A stretch of DNA of 64,000 bases from Muribaculaceae bacterium (GTDB lineage: Bacteria > Bacteroidota > Bacteroidia > Bacteroidales > Muribaculaceae). Below the pieces are notes generated by a model. That model was given only the letters and a program-made list of their open reading frames with translations, was not told the DNA's origin and ran no database searches. The DNA lies in contig JAFLTW010000008.1 of NCBI GenBank assembly GCA_022509085.1, positions 41,386-105,385 of the forward strand, read 5' to 3'. Positions 7,453 to 18,407 of the stretch are shown here, piece after piece (within the stretch, counting starts at the first letter, position 1; each line of letters begins with the position of its first letter). The position numbers and the translations under genes were made by a program.

Positions 7453-7929
7453 ATGAGAAAAGCAAAACCCAAAAAGAGGGTCGTTTTACCAGACCCCGTA
7501 TTTCACGATGTGCGTGTGACGAAATTCGTCAACCACCTTATGTATGACGGTAAGAAAAATACCTCATACCGCATTTTCTATACGGCACTTGAAACCGTGA
7601 AGGCCAAAATGCCCAACGAGGAGCGAAGCGCCCTCGAAATCTGGAAGAAAGCTCTCGAAAACATCACTCCCCAGGTGGAGGTGAAGTCTCGCCGTATCGG
7701 CGGTGCTACTTTCCAGGTGCCCACCGAAATCAGGGCCGACCGCAAGGAATCTATATCAATGAAAAATCTCATTCTCTTCGCCCGCAAACGCGGCGGCAAG
7801 ACTATGGCCGACAAACTCGCAGCTGAAATCGTTGACGCCTTTAACGACCAGGGCGGTGCCTTCAAACGTAAGGAAGATATGCACCGTATGGCCGAGGCCA
7901 ACCGCGCGTTTGCCCACTTCAGATTTTAA
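7453..7929 (+). CDS. rpsG: 30S ribosomal protein S7
   Basis: A 158-residue uS7, which nucleates assembly of the 30S head and contacts the E site. Start [17 protein letters not shown]; conserved [14 protein letters not shown] and [14 protein letters not shown] segments are present. The upstream in-frame ATG at 7408 would add 15 unconserved residues (NSPNQTTTK...), so 7453 is preferred. It is followed after 23 bases by fusA. Confidence 0.97.
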   Translation: MRKAKPKKRVVLPDPVFHDVRVTKFVNHLMYDGKKNTSYRIFYTALETVKAKMPNEERSALEIWKKALENITPQVEVKSRRIGGATFQVPTEIRADRKESISMKNLILFARKRGGKTMADKLAAEIVDAFNDQGGAFKRKEDMHRMAEANRAFAHFRF

Positions 7930-7952
7930 TTGAGATAGGATTAAAACTAATA

Positions 7953-10076
7953 ATGGCAAATCACGAGGATTTAAACCTGACCAGAAATATCGGCATCATG
8001 GCCCACATCGATGCCGGCAAAACCACTACGTCGGAGCGCATCCTGTTCTATACGGGGCTTACCCATAAGATCGGAGAGGTGCACGACGGTGCGGCCACCA
8101 TGGACTGGATGGAACAGGAGCAGGAGAGAGGTATCACCATCACATCCGCCGCCACCACTACCTTCTGGAACTATGATGGCAAAAAATATAAAATCAACCT
8201 TATCGACACTCCGGGACACGTGGACTTCACCGTTGAGGTGGAACGCTCCCTAAGAGTGCTCGACGGTGCCGTGGCTACTTTCTGTGCCGTGGGCGGCGTC
8301 GAACCCCAGAGCGAAACCGTGTGGCGCCAGGCCGATAAGTATAATGTCCCCCGCATCGGATACGTCAACAAGATGGACCGCTCCGGAGCCAACTTCTTCG
8401 AAGTAGTCCGCCAGGTTAAAGACGTACTCGGTGCCTACCCGCTTCCCATCCAGATACCCATCGGTGCGGAAGAGTCGTTCAAGGGTGTGGTCGACCTCGT
8501 GGAGATGAAGGCCATATTCTGGCACGACGAGTCCATGGGTGCCGAATACTCCGTTGAGGAGATCCCCGCAAACCTTCGCGACGAGGCGGAACAATACCGC
8601 GACAAGATGCTCGAGACGCTCGCCGAATATGACGACGTGCTCATGGAGAAATATTTTGAAGACCCCGCTACTATCACTACCGCAGAAATCAAGGCAGCGA
8701 TCCGCAAGGCGACCCTCGCCATGCAGATCAACCCCATGATCTGCGGAAGTTCGTTTAAGAACAAGGGTGTGCAGACTCTACTCGACGCCGTGTGTGCCTA
8801 CCTGCCGTCGCCCAAAGACGCAGGCGGTGTGGAAGGTTACTATCCCGGCGACCGCGAGCGCATCGAGGTGCGCGAGCCCTCCGCCGACGCACCCATGTCG
8901 GCGCTGGCCTTCAAGATTGCCACAGACCCCTACGTGGGCCGTCTCTGCTTCTTCCGCGTCTACTCCGGCGAAATCAAGGCCGGCAGCTACGTGCTCAACA
9001 CTCGCGCCGACAAGAAGGAGAGAATCTCTCGCCTCTTCCAGATGCACTCCAACAAGCAGAACCCCAAAGAGGTGATCGGCTGCGGAGACATCGGCGCCGG
9101 CGTGGGCTTCAAGGATATCCGCACAGGCGACACCCTCTGCGACGAAAACCATCCCATCGTGCTCGAGGCTATGGAATTCCCCGAACCCGTGATCGGTATC
9201 GCCGTGGAACCCAAGACGCAGAAAGACCTCGACAAACTCGGTGTCGGACTGCAGAAACTCGCCGAGGAAGACCCCACTTTCAGGGTTGAGACAAACGAGG
9301 AGACCGGCCAGACCGTGATCAGCGGTATGGGCGAGCTTCACCTCGACATCATCATCGACCGTCTGCGAAGGGAATTCAAGGTGGAATGCAACCAGGGAAG
9401 ACCGCAGGTAACCTATAAGGAAGCCATCACCAAACCCGTGGAACTGCGCGAGGTGTTCAAGAAGCAGACCGGTGGCCGCGGTAAGTTTGCCGACATCATC
9501 GTCCGCATCGAACCGGCCGACGAGGACTTCGAGGGCTCTCTGCAGTTTGTCGACGAGGTGAAGGGTGGCAACATCCCCAAGGAATACATCCCCGCCGTGC
9601 AGAAAGGCTTCCAGAACGCCATGAAAAACGGCGTGCTCGCCGGCTACCCGGTAGAGAAGCTCAAGGTGACGCTCATCGACGGCAGCTACCACCCCGTAGA
9701 CTCCGACCAGCTCTCGTTTGAGCTCTGCGCCATCCAGGCCTTCCGCAAGGCCTCGGAGAAGGCCGGCCCCGTGCTCCAGGAGCCCATCATGAAGATCGAG
9801 GTGGTGACACCCGAGGAAAGCATGGGCGACGTGATCGGCGACCTCAACAAGCGTCGCGGTCAGGTGGAAGGTATGGAGTCGAGCCGCAGCGGTGCCCGCA
9901 TCGTGAAGGCTAAGGCCCCGCTGGCCGAAATGTTCGGCTACGTGACTGCCCTCCGCACAATCACCTCCGGACGAGCCACAAGCACTATGTCGTTCAGCCA
10001 CTACGCAGAGGTAAGCAGCTCTATTGCCCGCAATGTGCTCACTGAAGTGCAGGGTAGGGTGGACCTTATAAAGTAA
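7953..10076 (+). CDS. fusA: Elongation factor G
   Basis: A 707-residue translocase EF-G. GTPase motifs are [10 protein letters not shown] (P loop), the switch 2 DTPGH and NKMD, followed by domains II to V. The position between rpsG and rpsJ, with tuf missing, is normal for Bacteroidetes, where tuf lies with secE/nusG elsewhere. Length and domain order are complete, so it is expected to be the main EF-G. Domain IV carries the decoding-site loop region around GGRGKFADI. Confidence 0.97.
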   Translation: MANHEDLNLTRNIGIMAHIDAGKTTTSERILFYTGLTHKIGEVHDGAATMDWMEQEQERGITITSAATTTFWNYDGKKYKINLIDTPGHVDFTVEVERSLRVLDGAVATFCAVGGVEPQSETVWRQADKYNVPRIGYVNKMDRSGANFFEVVRQVKDVLGAYPLPIQIPIGAEESFKGVVDLVEMKAIFWHDESMGAEYSVEEIPANLRDEAEQYRDKMLETLAEYDDVLMEKYFEDPATITTAEIKAAIRKATLAMQINPMICGSSFKNKGVQTLLDAVCAYLPSPKDAGGVEGYYPGDRERIEVREPSADAPMSALAFKIATDPYVGRLCFFRVYSGEIKAGSYVLNTRADKKERISRLFQMHSNKQNPKEVIGCGDIGAGVGFKDIRTGDTLCDENHPIVLEAMEFPEPVIGIAVEPKTQKDLDKLGVGLQKLAEEDPTFRVETNEETGQTVISGMGELHLDIIIDRLRREFKVECNQGRPQVTYKEAITKPVELREVFKKQTGGRGKFADIIVRIEPADEDFEGSLQFVDEVKGGNIPKEYIPAVQKGFQNAMKNGVLAGYPVEKLKVTLIDGSYHPVDSDQLSFELCAIQAFRKASEKAGPVLQEPIMKIEVVTPEESMGDVIGDLNKRRGQVEGMESSRSGARIVKAKAPLAEMFGYVTALRTITSGRATSTMSFSHYAEVSSSIARNVLTEVQGRVDLIK

Positions 10077-10099
10077 AAAAAATCAACATTAACCTTAAT

Positions 10100-10405
10100 A
10101 TGAGTCAGAAAATCAGAATCAAACTTAAGTCTTACGACCACAATCTCGTCGACAAGAGCGCCGAGAAGATCGTGAAGACTGTGAAGAGCACCGGAGCGAT
10201 GGTGAGCGGCCCCATACCCCTCCCCACCCACAAGAGGATCTTCACCGTCAACCGTTCGACCTTCGTAAACAAGAAGGCCCGCGAACAGTTCCAGCTGTCG
10301 TCGTATCAGCGCCTGATCGACATCCACAGCTCCACGTCGAAAACAATCGATGCCCTCATGAAGCTCGAGCTTCCCAGCGGCGTTGACGTAAGCATCAAGG
10401 TGTAA
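10100..10405 (+). CDS. rpsJ: 30S ribosomal protein S10
   Basis: A 101-residue uS10 starting [18 protein letters not shown], with the conserved [17 protein letters not shown] loop that binds the 30S head and, in E. coli, NusB during antitermination. It opens the S10 part of the cluster and follows fusA by 23 bases without a visible new promoter. Confidence 0.97.
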   Translation: MSQKIRIKLKSYDHNLVDKSAEKIVKTVKSTGAMVSGPIPLPTHKRIFTVNRSTFVNKKAREQFQLSSYQRLIDIHSSTSKTIDALMKLELPSGVDVSIKV

Positions 10406-10470
10406 GGCACGGTAATTGCCTCACTCAGAAAGAAAAATAGTAACAAACAATATTTAACTAACCATTAGAA

Positions 10471-11088
10471 ATGCCAGGATTAATTGGAAAGAAAATCGGA
10501 ATGACATCCGTTTTCAGTGCCGACGGTAAGAACGTACCGTGCACTGTTATCGAAGTAGGTCCTTGTGTGGTTACGCAGCTCAAGACGCTTGAGAAGGATG
10601 GCTACGAGGCAGTTCAGGTAGGCTTCGAGGAAAAGAAAGAGAAGCACACCACCGCCCCTATGGCCGGTCACTTCAAGAAAGCCGGTGTTGCCCCGCAGAG
10701 ACACTTGGCTGAGTTCAATTCTTTTGAAACCAAACCCGCACTGGGCGATACGCTCACCGTTGACCTCTTTACAGAGGGCTCCTTCGTTGACGTAGTCGGC
10801 ACCAGCAAGGGTAAAGGTTTCCAGGGTGTTGTAAAGCGCCACGGTTTCGGCGGCGTAGGTCAGCAGACCCACGGCCAGCACAACCGTCTGCGTGCGCCGG
10901 GTTCTATCGGTGCCTGCTCCTATCCCGCTAAGGTGTTCAAAGGCCTCCGCATGGCCGGCCAGATGGGCAACGAGAGGGTAACCGTGCAGAACCTCGAAGT
11001 GATCAAGGTGCTCCCCGAGCACAATCTGTTAGTGATTAAGGGATCGATTCCCGGACATAAAGGTTCAATAGTTACAGTCGAGAAATAA
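10471..11088 (+). CDS. rplC: 50S ribosomal protein L3
   Basis: A 205-residue uL3. It begins [15 protein letters not shown] and carries the extended loop around [21 protein letters not shown], with the glutamine that PrmB methylates in other bacteria. uL3 is an early-assembly protein near the peptidyl transferase centre. Its stop overlaps the rplD start by one base (TAATG), so the two are coupled. Confidence 0.96.
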   Translation: MPGLIGKKIGMTSVFSADGKNVPCTVIEVGPCVVTQLKTLEKDGYEAVQVGFEEKKEKHTTAPMAGHFKKAGVAPQRHLAEFNSFETKPALGDTLTVDLFTEGSFVDVVGTSKGKGFQGVVKRHGFGGVGQQTHGQHNRLRAPGSIGACSYPAKVFKGLRMAGQMGNERVTVQNLEVIKVLPEHNLLVIKGSIPGHKGSIVTVEK

Positions 11089-11720
11089 TGGAACTTGCAG
11101 TATACAATATCAAAGGAGAAGACACGGGTAGGAAGATTACCCTCAACGACGATATCTTTGCACGCGACCTGAATGCAGGCAACGCTGAGCATACCTTATA
11201 TCTCGACATCAAGCAATATCTGGGCAACCAGCGTCAGGGCACCCACAAGAGCAAGGAACGCAGCGAAGTGAGCGGCTCAACACGCAAGCTCATTCGCCAG
11301 AAGGGTGGCGGCGGCGCTCGCCGTGGTGACATCAACTCCCCGCTGCTCCGCGGCGGCGGCAGAGTGTTCGGCCCCCAGCCCCGCGACTACCGCACCAAGC
11401 TCAACAAGAAGATGAAGAGGCTCGCTCGCCGCATCGCCCTCACCTCGAAGGCCAACGACGGCAAGCTCATCATCGTGGAAAACTTCACTTTCGACGAGCC
11501 CAAGACCAAGAAGTATATGGAACTTGCCAAGAACTTCAAGGTGGATATGCTCAAGACGGTGGTGGTGCTCCCCGAGAAGGATGAGAACGTGCTCCTCGCA
11601 GTTCGCAACGTGCCCAACGCGCTCGTGCAGCGCGCTGCCGACCTCAACGCTTTCACGGTGCTCAACAACGACGCCATGATCATCACCGAGGCCAGCGTAG
11701 AGATTATGAATGAATTTTAA
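11088..11720 (+). CDS. rplD: 50S ribosomal protein L4
   Basis: A 210-residue uL4 that lines the nascent-chain tunnel. The tunnel loop is visible around [17 protein letters not shown] and GPQPRDYR, the region whose changes give macrolide resistance. It is coupled to rplC. In E. coli L4 represses its own S10 operon; no equivalent leader was identified here. Confidence 0.96.
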   Translation: MELAVYNIKGEDTGRKITLNDDIFARDLNAGNAEHTLYLDIKQYLGNQRQGTHKSKERSEVSGSTRKLIRQKGGGGARRGDINSPLLRGGGRVFGPQPRDYRTKLNKKMKRLARRIALTSKANDGKLIIVENFTFDEPKTKKYMELAKNFKVDMLKTVVVLPEKDENVLLAVRNVPNALVQRAADLNAFTVLNNDAMIITEASVEIMNEF

Positions 11721-11740
11721 CCAAAAGGAGATAGAGAAAA

Positions 11741-12031
11741 ATGGATATCCAGATCAAACCGCTTATCACAGAGAAAGCGAACAATGAAAGCGAAAAGCTC
11801 AACTGCTATACATTTGCTGTGTCTCCCGACGCTAACAAATTCCAGATCAAAGACCTCGTAGAGAAGCTCTACAACGTGCGCGTCACAAGCGTAAACACCG
11901 CATTCTATGCCGGCAAACGCAAACGTCGCTACACAAAGAGCGGACTGCTGAAGGGACGTAAACCGGCCTTCAAGAAAGCTTACGTAACCGTAGCCGAAGG
12001 TCAGACGATCGATTACTACAACAACATCTAA
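11741..12031 (+). CDS. rplW: 50S ribosomal protein L23
   Basis: A 96-residue uL23, starting [19 protein letters not shown]. It forms the docking site at the tunnel exit for trigger factor and SRP. The basic loop [13 protein letters not shown] is present. Length is typical. It is followed by rplB after 8 bases. Confidence 0.95.
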   Translation: MDIQIKPLITEKANNESEKLNCYTFAVSPDANKFQIKDLVEKLYNVRVTSVNTAFYAGKRKRRYTKSGLLKGRKPAFKKAYVTVAEGQTIDYYNNI

Positions 12032-12039
12032 GAACAAAA

Positions 12040-12867
12040 ATGGCAGTAAGAAAATTTAAGCCCACAACTCCCGGGCAACGTCACAAGATAATCAGCGTAT
12101 TCAAGGGTCAGATCACAACTTCGACTCCCGAAAAGTCTCTTACTGTTGGCAAGAGGAGCACCGGCGGACGCAACTCGTCGGGCCACCTCTCCACCCGCTA
12201 TCGCGGCGGCGGCCACAAGAGGAAACTGCGCTTCGTAGACTTCAAGAGAACCAACGACGGCGTTCCCGCTATCGTTAAGTCGATTGAATACGATCCCAAC
12301 CGTTCGGCCCGCATCGCCCTCCTCTATTACAGGGACGGCTCCAAGGCCTATATGGTGGCTCCCAACGGACTCGAGGTCGGTCAGGAAGTGCTCAGCGGTC
12401 CTGACGCAGCTCCCGAGGTAGGAAACTCCCTCCCGCTGTCCAAGATACCCGTAGGTACGCTCATCCATTGTATCGAACTGCGCCCCGGACAGGGTGCCTG
12501 CATGGCACGCTCGGCCGGCACGTTCGCTCAGCTCACATCCCGCGAAGGAGATTATGCAATCATCAAACTTCCTTCAGGTGAAACAAGAAAAGTCCTCCTT
12601 ACCTGTCGCGCTACGGTAGGTGTAGTCGGTAACTCCGACCACGCACTCGAACAGAGCGGCAAGGCCGGCCGCAGCCGCTGGATGGGTCGCAAGCCCCACA
12701 ACCGCGGTGTGGTAATGAACCCCGTTGACCACCCCATGGGTGGTGGTGAAGGTCGCGCTTCCGGCGGTCACCCCCGTTCGCGCACAGGCCTCTATGCCAA
12801 GGGTAAGAAGACTCGCTCACCCAAGAAGGCTTCCTCGAAGTATATCATTGAAAGAAGGAAAAAGTAA
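12040..12867 (+). CDS. rplB: 50S ribosomal protein L2
   Basis: A 275-residue uL2, needed for subunit association and peptidyl transfer. The conserved C-terminal segment [19 protein letters not shown] carries the functionally important histidine. N-terminal [14 protein letters not shown] also matches. Complete length. Confidence 0.97.
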   Translation: MAVRKFKPTTPGQRHKIISVFKGQITTSTPEKSLTVGKRSTGGRNSSGHLSTRYRGGGHKRKLRFVDFKRTNDGVPAIVKSIEYDPNRSARIALLYYRDGSKAYMVAPNGLEVGQEVLSGPDAAPEVGNSLPLSKIPVGTLIHCIELRPGQGACMARSAGTFAQLTSREGDYAIIKLPSGETRKVLLTCRATVGVVGNSDHALEQSGKAGRSRWMGRKPHNRGVVMNPVDHPMGGGEGRASGGHPRSRTGLYAKGKKTRSPKKASSKYIIERRKK

Positions 12868-12893
12868 TCTAAACTGACTAAAGCATAATCGAT

Positions 12894-13163
12894 ATGAGTC
12901 GTTCATTAAAGAAAGGACCGTTCATCAGCGTAAAGCTCGAGAAGAAGGTGGCAGCTATGGAGGAAAGCGGCAAAAAGCAGGTGATCAAGACCTGGAGCCG
13001 CGCTTCCATGATCTCCCCCGACTTCGTAGGCCACACCTTTGCCGTACATAACGGCAACAAGTTCATCCCCGTTTACGTCACGGAGAACATGGTAGGCCAC
13101 AAGCTGGGTGAATTCGCCCCCACACGCACCTTCAGAGGCCACGCCGGCAACAAGAAGAAATAA
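12894..13163 (+). CDS. rpsS: 30S ribosomal protein S19
   Basis: An 89-residue uS19, [19 protein letters not shown], with the conserved [22 protein letters not shown] and [14 protein letters not shown] segments. It lies in the 30S head and contacts S13 and the A-site region. Normal length and place between rplB and rplV. Confidence 0.97.
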   Translation: MSRSLKKGPFISVKLEKKVAAMEESGKKQVIKTWSRASMISPDFVGHTFAVHNGNKFIPVYVTENMVGHKLGEFAPTRTFRGHAGNKKK

Positions 13164-13222
13164 GCCGTACGGTCCGCGCAGTTATTAATATTTTAATTTA
13201 GATACAACCACAACAGAATACA

Positions 13223-13627
13223 ATGGGTGTAAGAAAAAGAAATATGGCCGACGCTTTGAAGGAGGCCAAAAAGACGCAGTATTTCGCTAAGCTGCGCAAT
13301 GTGCCCAGCAGCCCGCGCAAAATGCGTCTGGTAGTAGACATGGTTCGCGGCCAGGAAGTCTTCAAAGCCCTCGGTATCCTCAAGTTCTCCAACAAAGAGG
13401 CTTCCCGCAAGGTAGAGAAACTGCTCCGCAGCGCCATCGCCAACTGGGAACAGAAAAACGAGCGTAAGGCCGAAGCCGGCGAGCTCTTCGTAACGAGAAT
13501 CTTCGTTGACGCAGCTCCCATGCTGAAACGCCTCCGCCCCGCCCCGCAGGGCCGCGGCTACAGGATCCGCAAACGCTCCAATCACGTCACGGTCTACGTC
13601 GACACCAAAACTAACTCTAAAGATTAA
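13223..13627 (+). CDS. rplV: 50S ribosomal protein L22
   Basis: A 134-residue uL22 whose beta-hairpin (around [18 protein letters not shown]) reaches into the exit tunnel. The core [18 protein letters not shown] is conserved. The N-terminal [17 protein letters not shown] matches Bacteroidetes L22 proteins, so the first ATG is kept although another lies at 13244. Confidence 0.96.
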   Translation: MGVRKRNMADALKEAKKTQYFAKLRNVPSSPRKMRLVVDMVRGQEVFKALGILKFSNKEASRKVEKLLRSAIANWEQKNERKAEAGELFVTRIFVDAAPMLKRLRPAPQGRGYRIRKRSNHVTVYVDTKTNSKD

Positions 13628-13635
13628 ATCACAAG

Positions 13636-14370
13636 ATGGGACAGAAAGTTAATCCGATAAGCAACCGTCTCGGTATTATCCACGGTTGGGATTCCAATTG
13701 GTTTGGCGGTAAGAAATACGGCGAGACTCTTCTCGAAGACTCCAAGATCCGTAAGTATCTCCGCAAAAGGTTGGCCAATGCAAGTGTGTCACGTATTGTG
13801 ATTGAACGCACTTTGAAGATGGTGACCGTTACGATCTGCACCTCCCGTCCGGGCCTCGTTATCGGCAAGGGTGGCGAAGAGGTAGACAAACTCAAGGAAG
13901 AGCTCAAGCAGATCACCGACAAGGACGTCCAGATCAACATCTATGAGATCAAGCGTCCGGAACTCGACGCCGAACTCGTGGCCTACAACATCGCCCGCCA
14001 GCTCGAAGGCAAGATGGCCTACCGCAGGGCTGTGAAGCAGGCTATCCAGAACACGATGCGTGCCGGTGCCGAAGGCATCAAGGTGCAGGTGAGCGGCCGC
14101 CTCAACGGCGCCGAAATGGCCCGCTCCGAGATGTTTAAGGAAGGCCGTACCCCCCTCCACACTCTGCGTGCCGACATCGACTACGCTCTGGTGGAGGCCC
14201 TCACTAAGGTGGGAATCATCGGCGTGAAGGTCTGGATCTGCCGCGGCGAGATCTACGGCAAGAAAGAACTCACTCCCTCCTACAATATCAACGTACGCGA
14301 GCATGCTGCCGGCGGTCGCCAGAGAGACGGACGCCGCGGTGGCTTCAGAAACAAGAAAAACAACAGATAA
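13636..14370 (+). CDS. rpsC: 30S ribosomal protein S3
   Basis: A 244-residue uS3 at the mRNA entry channel. The KH domain shows [12 protein letters not shown] with the GxxG loop, and the C-terminal domain carries the [22 protein letters not shown] region. A basic tail ([19 protein letters not shown]) ends the protein. Follows rplV by 8 bases. Confidence 0.97.
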   Translation: MGQKVNPISNRLGIIHGWDSNWFGGKKYGETLLEDSKIRKYLRKRLANASVSRIVIERTLKMVTVTICTSRPGLVIGKGGEEVDKLKEELKQITDKDVQINIYEIKRPELDAELVAYNIARQLEGKMAYRRAVKQAIQNTMRAGAEGIKVQVSGRLNGAEMARSEMFKEGRTPLHTLRADIDYALVEALTKVGIIGVKVWICRGEIYGKKELTPSYNINVREHAAGGRQRDGRRGGFRNKKNNR

Positions 14371-14379
14371 TAGACAGCC

Positions 14380-14811
14380 ATGTTACAACCGAAAAAAACA
14401 AAATACCGCCGCTCTCAAAAGGGCCGCATGAAGGGTGAGGCCCAGAGAGGCCATCAGCTCGCTTTCGGCTCGTTTGGCATCAAGACGCTCGAACCCAAAT
14501 GGATCACCGGCCGCCAGATTGAGGCCGCCCGTGTGGCCGTGACTCGCCACATGCAGCGCCAGGGTCAGATCTGGATCCGCATCTTCCCCGACAAACCTAT
14601 CACGAAGAAGCCGGCCGAAGTGCGTATGGGTAAAGGTAAAGGTAACCCCGAAGGTTTCGTTGCTCCCGTTACTCCCGGACGCATCCTCATCGAAGTGGAA
14701 GGTGTGCCCTACGACGTAGCTAAGGAAGCCCTGAGACTTGCGGCACAGAAATTGCCCGTAACCACTAAGTTTGTGGTGCGCAGGGACTACGACCCCAGCC
14801 AGAATGTCTAA
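14380..14811 (+). CDS. rplP: 50S ribosomal protein L16
   Basis: A 143-residue uL16, [19 protein letters not shown], with the [14 protein letters not shown] and [14 protein letters not shown] segments near the A-site tRNA elbow. Complete and in the usual place between rpsC and rpmC. Confidence 0.97.
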   Translation: MLQPKKTKYRRSQKGRMKGEAQRGHQLAFGSFGIKTLEPKWITGRQIEAARVAVTRHMQRQGQIWIRIFPDKPITKKPAEVRMGKGKGNPEGFVAPVTPGRILIEVEGVPYDVAKEALRLAAQKLPVTTKFVVRRDYDPSQNV

Positions 14812-14853
14812 TTAGCAAAAAGGCTTACACAACACTCTAATTAACTAATATAA

Positions 14854-15078
14854 ATGAAAAAGGAAGAAATCAAGGAATTAAGCCTTAAGGAACTCCGCGA
14901 CCAGATTGAGGTGGCTGAAAAGGCTTATCGCGAATTGAAAGTAGCGCACGCGATATCTCCCGTCGACAACCCCGCGAAGATCACCCGCGACCGTCGCGAG
15001 ATTGCCCGAATGAAGACTATCCTGCGCGAAAAGGAAATTGAGGCTGCTAAGGCTGCTCCCGCAGCACAGGAAGCTTAA
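14854..15078 (+). CDS. rpmC: 50S ribosomal protein L29
   Basis: A 74-residue uL29, a two-helix protein at the tunnel exit. MKKEEIKELSLKELRDQIE and the ITRDRREIARMKTILREKE segment match the family. A short Ala/Pro-rich tail (AAKAAPAAQEA) extends the usual end by a few residues. Confidence 0.94.
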   Translation: MKKEEIKELSLKELRDQIEVAEKAYRELKVAHAISPVDNPAKITRDRREIARMKTILREKEIEAAKAAPAAQEA

Positions 15079-15102
15079 CCCGATTAATTTTCAAAAAAAG
15101 AA

Positions 15103-15363
15103 ATGGAAGAAAAAAGACATTTAAGAAAAGAAAGAATCGGGGTAGTTTCGAGCAACAAATGCGACAAGACCATCACGGTCGAGATCAAGTGGAAAGAGAA
15201 ACACCCCATCTACGGCAAGTTCGTCAACAAGACGAAGAAATACCATGCCCACGACGAGAAAAATGAATGCTCTATCGGCGACACAGTACGTCTTATGGAA
15301 ACGCGTCCGCTCAGCAAGACCAAAAGATGGCGCCTGGTTGAAATAATCGAAAAAGTGAAGTAA
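15103..15363 (+). CDS. rpsQ: 30S ribosomal protein S17
   Basis: An 86-residue uS17 with an OB fold, containing [20 protein letters not shown] and [16 protein letters not shown]. It binds 16S rRNA helix 11 and acts early in 30S assembly. rplN starts 2 bases after its stop. Confidence 0.96.
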   Translation: MEEKRHLRKERIGVVSSNKCDKTITVEIKWKEKHPIYGKFVNKTKKYHAHDEKNECSIGDTVRLMETRPLSKTKRWRLVEIIEKVK

Positions 15364-15365
15364 CC

Positions 15366-15731
15366 ATGATACAGGCAGAATCAAGACTTACAGTAGCAGA
15401 CAACAGCGGGGCTAAGGAAGCCCTCTGTATCCACGTACTCGGTGGCACAGGCAGGCGTTATGCCTCTGTGGGTGACGTAATCGTAGTGACGGTAAAGAGC
15501 ACCATCCCCGCTTCCGACGTGAAGAAGGGCACCGTGACTAAGGCAGTGGTTGTTCGCACGAAGAAGGAAATCCGCCGCCCCGACGGCAGCTACATCCGCT
15601 TCGACGACAACGCATGTGTTCTCCTTAACAATGCCGGCGAACTCCGCGGCACGCGTATCTTCGGCCCCGTGGCCCGCGAACTCCGCGCCACGAACATGAA
15701 GATTGTGTCGCTTGCTCCGGAAGTTCTTTAA
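15366..15731 (+). CDS. rplN: 50S ribosomal protein L14
   Basis: A 121-residue uL14, [20 protein letters not shown], with [22 protein letters not shown] and [10 protein letters not shown]. It forms part of an intersubunit bridge and is the docking site for the silencing factor RsfS. Complete. Confidence 0.97.
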   Translation: MIQAESRLTVADNSGAKEALCIHVLGGTGRRYASVGDVIVVTVKSTIPASDVKKGTVTKAVVVRTKKEIRRPDGSYIRFDDNACVLLNNAGELRGTRIFGPVARELRATNMKIVSLAPEVL

Positions 15732-15752
15732 CCGTTAAATACCGATAGCAAG

Positions 15753-16073
15753 ATGGCAAAATTGCATATTAAGAAAGACGACATAGTCTACGTAAACTCC
15801 GGCGACGACCGCGGAAAGAAGGGCCGTGTGCTCCAGGTGTTCCCGGCCAAGAACCGCGCCATTGTAGAGGGCGTCAACATCATCACTAAGGCCACTAAGC
15901 CCACCGCTAAGTATCCCCAGGGAGGCCTTATCAAGACCGAGGCCCCGGTGCACGTGTCAAACCTTAACCTTATCGACCCCAAGAGCGACAAACCGACCCG
16001 CATCGGCACCCGCAAGGACGACAAAGGCAGGAGAGTAAGATTTTCTAAACGTTCAGGAGAGGAGATTAAGTAA
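15753..16073 (+). CDS. rplX: 50S ribosomal protein L24
   Basis: A 106-residue uL24 with a KOW motif ([25 protein letters not shown]). It starts large-subunit assembly. The C-terminal [22 protein letters not shown] is typical. rplE follows after 2 bases. Confidence 0.96.
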   Translation: MAKLHIKKDDIVYVNSGDDRGKKGRVLQVFPAKNRAIVEGVNIITKATKPTAKYPQGGLIKTEAPVHVSNLNLIDPKSDKPTRIGTRKDDKGRRVRFSKRSGEEIK

Positions 16074-16075
16074 CA

Positions 16076-16627
16076 ATGAGCAGCACGACAATGACCAAGG
16101 ACTATCAGGAAAGAATAGTCCCCGAACTCATGAAGGAGTTCGATTATAAGACTGTGATGCAGGTGCCCCGCCTGAAGAAGATCGTGATCAACCAGGGTCT
16201 GGGCGATGCCACACAAGACAAGAAACTGATCGAGACGGCCATCAACGAACTTACGGCCATCACCGGCCAGAAGGCCGTGCAGACCGTCAGCCGCAAGGAC
16301 ATCTCTAACTTCAAGCTCCGTAAGAAAATGCCTATCGGAGCCATGGTGACCCTGCGCCGCGACAAGATGTATGAGTTCCTGGAGAGACTCGTAAGGGTTG
16401 CCCTTCCGCGTATCCGCGACTTCAAGGGTATCAACTCCAAGCTCGACGGACGTGGCAACTACACGCTCGGCATCACGGAGCAGATCATCTTCCCGGAGAT
16501 CAATATTGACAATGTGCCCAAACTTCAGGGTATGAACATCACGTTCGTTACCTCCGCCGACACCGACGAGGAGGGCTTCGCCCTGCTGAAGAAGTTTGGC
16601 CTTCCGTTTAAACGCGAAAACCAATAA
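16076..16627 (+). CDS. rplE: 50S ribosomal protein L5
   Basis: A 183-residue uL5 that binds 5S rRNA and contacts P-site tRNA. Conserved [31 protein letters not shown] and [15 protein letters not shown] segments are visible. The first ATG is kept; another ATG lies five codons later and cannot be excluded. Confidence 0.96.
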   Translation: MSSTTMTKDYQERIVPELMKEFDYKTVMQVPRLKKIVINQGLGDATQDKKLIETAINELTAITGQKAVQTVSRKDISNFKLRKKMPIGAMVTLRRDKMYEFLERLVRVALPRIRDFKGINSKLDGRGNYTLGITEQIIFPEINIDNVPKLQGMNITFVTSADTDEEGFALLKKFGLPFKRENQ

Positions 16628-16632
16628 GCAAT

Positions 16633-16935
16633 ATGGCAAAAGAATCAATGAAAGCCCGCGAGGTGAAGCGTAAGAAAATGGTGGAGAAGTATGCCGCCAA
16701 GAAGGCTGCCCTGAAGAAGGCTGCCCTGGCTGACGCCGACGGCAACATCGACTACGAAGCGCTCACCAAGCTTCAGAAGCTGCCGCGCAACGCTTCGCGC
16801 ATCCGCCTGCACAACCGCTGCGAGCTTACGGGTCGCCCCAAAGGATACATGCGCCAGTTCGGCATCTCCAGGATCCAGTTCCGCGAGATGGCTTCCGCAG
16901 GCCTCATCCCGGGCGTCAAGAAGGCAAGCTGGTAA
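16633..16935 (+). CDS. rpsN: 30S ribosomal protein S14, zinc-independent long form
   Basis: A 100-residue uS14 of the long form, lacking the CxxC pairs of the zinc form. [20 protein letters not shown] and the C-terminal [19 protein letters not shown] identify it. It assembles late in the 30S head. It is followed by an unusually structured 134-base gap before rpsH. Confidence 0.96.
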   Translation: MAKESMKAREVKRKKMVEKYAAKKAALKKAALADADGNIDYEALTKLQKLPRNASRIRLHNRCELTGRPKGYMRQFGISRIQFREMASAGLIPGVKKASW

Positions 16936-16955
16936 AAAATACTCCGACACCCCTA

Positions 16956-16992
16956 AGGCGTAAGGCGGGGGTTAGGCCCCGTCCTTATGCCT
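16956..16992 (+). promoter_or_regulatory. Strong hairpin between rpsN and rpsH
   Basis: AGGCGTAAGGCGGGG at 16956-16970 pairs with CCCCGTCCTTATGCCT at 16977-16992 apart from one bulge and one wobble, around a six-base loop. It lacks a T run, so it is not a simple terminator. Possible roles are RNA processing, partial attenuation or binding of a ribosomal protein; which one is unknown. Confidence 0.6.
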
Positions 16993-17033
16993 CACAAAGT
17001 AAGACCCCACAAAGGTAAATTAATTAAATATTG

Positions 17034-17048
17034 TTCAGAGTCTCTGAA
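17034..17048 (+). repeat. Inverted repeat just upstream of rpsH
   Basis: TTCAGAG and CTCTGAA flank a single T and form a perfect 7-base inverted repeat. It ends 21 bases before the rpsH ATG. Confidence 0.65.
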
Positions 17049-17069
17049 TCAATTTAACTAAAAACTCAA

Positions 17070-17465
17070 ATGACTGATCCAATTGCAGATTATCTGACCC
17101 GAGTCAGGAACGCCATCCGTGCAGGCCACAGGGTGGTGGAGATCCCTGCCTCCAACATCAAGAAGGAGATCACGAAGATCCTCTTCGATCAGGGCTACAT
17201 CCTCAACTACAAATTTGAGGAAGGCGAGAACCCCCAGGGGATTATCAAGATAGCCCTCAAGTATGACGGCGACAACACCAGCGCCATCAAAGACCTTCAG
17301 CGCGTTTCGCGTCCCGGCCTGCGCCAGTATGCCGGCTACAAGGACATGCCGCGCGTGCTCAACGGCCTCGGCATCGCCATCGTCTCCACCTCGCAGGGTG
17401 TGATGACCAACAAGGAGGCTAAAAACCGCAAGATCGGCGGTGAAGTGTTATGTTACGTTTATTAA
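17070..17465 (+). CDS. rpsH: 30S ribosomal protein S8
   Basis: A 131-residue uS8, MTDPIADYLTRVRNAIRAG, ending in KNRKIGGEVLCYVY with the rRNA-binding STSQGVMTNKEA loop. In E. coli S8 represses the spc operon. Here the gene stands after a structured gap of 134 bases, which could serve the same purpose (inference). Confidence 0.97.
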   Translation: MTDPIADYLTRVRNAIRAGHRVVEIPASNIKKEITKILFDQGYILNYKFEEGENPQGIIKIALKYDGDNTSAIKDLQRVSRPGLRQYAGYKDMPRVLNGLGIAIVSTSQGVMTNKEAKNRKIGGEVLCYVY

Positions 17466-17483
17466 TATCAGGAGGTAACGAAT

Positions 17484-18038
17484 ATGTCAAGAATAGGTAA
17501 AGCCCCCATCGCCATTCCGGCGGGTGTGACCGTGACGGTGAAAGACCACGTTGTCACAGTGAAAGGTCCGAAAGGTGAACTGTCGCAGGCAGTGAATCCT
17601 GATATCAACGTAAAGATAGAAGATGGCCACATCTACGTAGAGCGTCCCGACGACAGCAAGGAGCACCGCTCCATGCACGGCCTCTATCGCGCACTGATCC
17701 AGAACATGGTGACAGGCGTATCGGAAGGCTACAAGAAGGAGATGGAACTCGTAGGTACAGGTTATCGTGCCACGGCCAACGGGCAGGTGCTCGAACTGGC
17801 CCTTGGATACTCTCATGCAATCTACATCAAACTGCCCAAGGAAGTGAAGCTCGAGGCCAAGACCGAGAGGAACAAGAACCCCCTCATCACCCTCGAGAGC
17901 TACGACAAGCAGCTCCTCGGCCAGGTGTGCGCAAAGATCCGCTCGCTGCGCAAGCCTGAACCTTACAAGGGCAAAGGTATCAAGTTTGTTGGCGAAGTGA
18001 TCCGCAGGAAGTCGGGTAAGAGCGCCAGCGCGAAATAA
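17484..18038 (+). CDS. rplF: 50S ribosomal protein L6
   Basis: A 184-residue uL6, [17 protein letters not shown], with two similar domains and the C-terminal signature [19 protein letters not shown]. It lies near the factor-binding site. A good Shine-Dalgarno sequence (aggaggt) precedes the start, uncommon in this window. Confidence 0.97.
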   Translation: MSRIGKAPIAIPAGVTVTVKDHVVTVKGPKGELSQAVNPDINVKIEDGHIYVERPDDSKEHRSMHGLYRALIQNMVTGVSEGYKKEMELVGTGYRATANGQVLELALGYSHAIYIKLPKEVKLEAKTERNKNPLITLESYDKQLLGQVCAKIRSLRKPEPYKGKGIKFVGEVIRRKSGKSASAK

Positions 18039-18058
18039 TCTTAAAGCATAGAAAAATC

Positions 18059-18400
18059 ATGGTATCCAAGATAGCAAGAAGGAAAAAGATCAAGACCCGC
18101 ATCCGCGGAAAGGTTTCCGGCACGGCAGAGCGTCCTCGCATGAGTGTATTCCGCTCCAACAAGGGAATCTATGTACAGCTTATCGACGACCTCGCCGGAC
18201 GCACCCTTGCGGCCGCTTCGTCGAAGGGCCTCGAAGGCGGCACCAAGACTGAACAGGCTGCCAAGGTAGGTCAGGAGATTGCTAAGATAGCCCAGGAGAA
18301 GGGTATCGTTACGGTCGTGTTCGACCGCAGCGGCTACCTCTTCCACGGCAGAGTGAAATCATTGGCCGATGCAGCCCGCGAGGCCGGTCTTAAATTCTAA
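18059..18400 (+). CDS. rplR: 50S ribosomal protein L18
   Basis: A 113-residue uL18, a 5S rRNA-binding protein. [20 protein letters not shown] and [24 protein letters not shown] are family hallmarks. rpsE follows after 7 bases. Confidence 0.96.
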   Translation: MVSKIARRKKIKTRIRGKVSGTAERPRMSVFRSNKGIYVQLIDDLAGRTLAAASSKGLEGGTKTEQAAKVGQEIAKIAQEKGIVTVVFDRSGYLFHGRVKSLADAAREAGLKF

Positions 18401-18407
18401 AGTAACA

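Noticed and set aside
7930..10099. A missing tuf gene after fusA as a deletion
   Set aside because: Bacteroidetes normally have tuf away from the str cluster, near secE-nusG, so its absence is expected.
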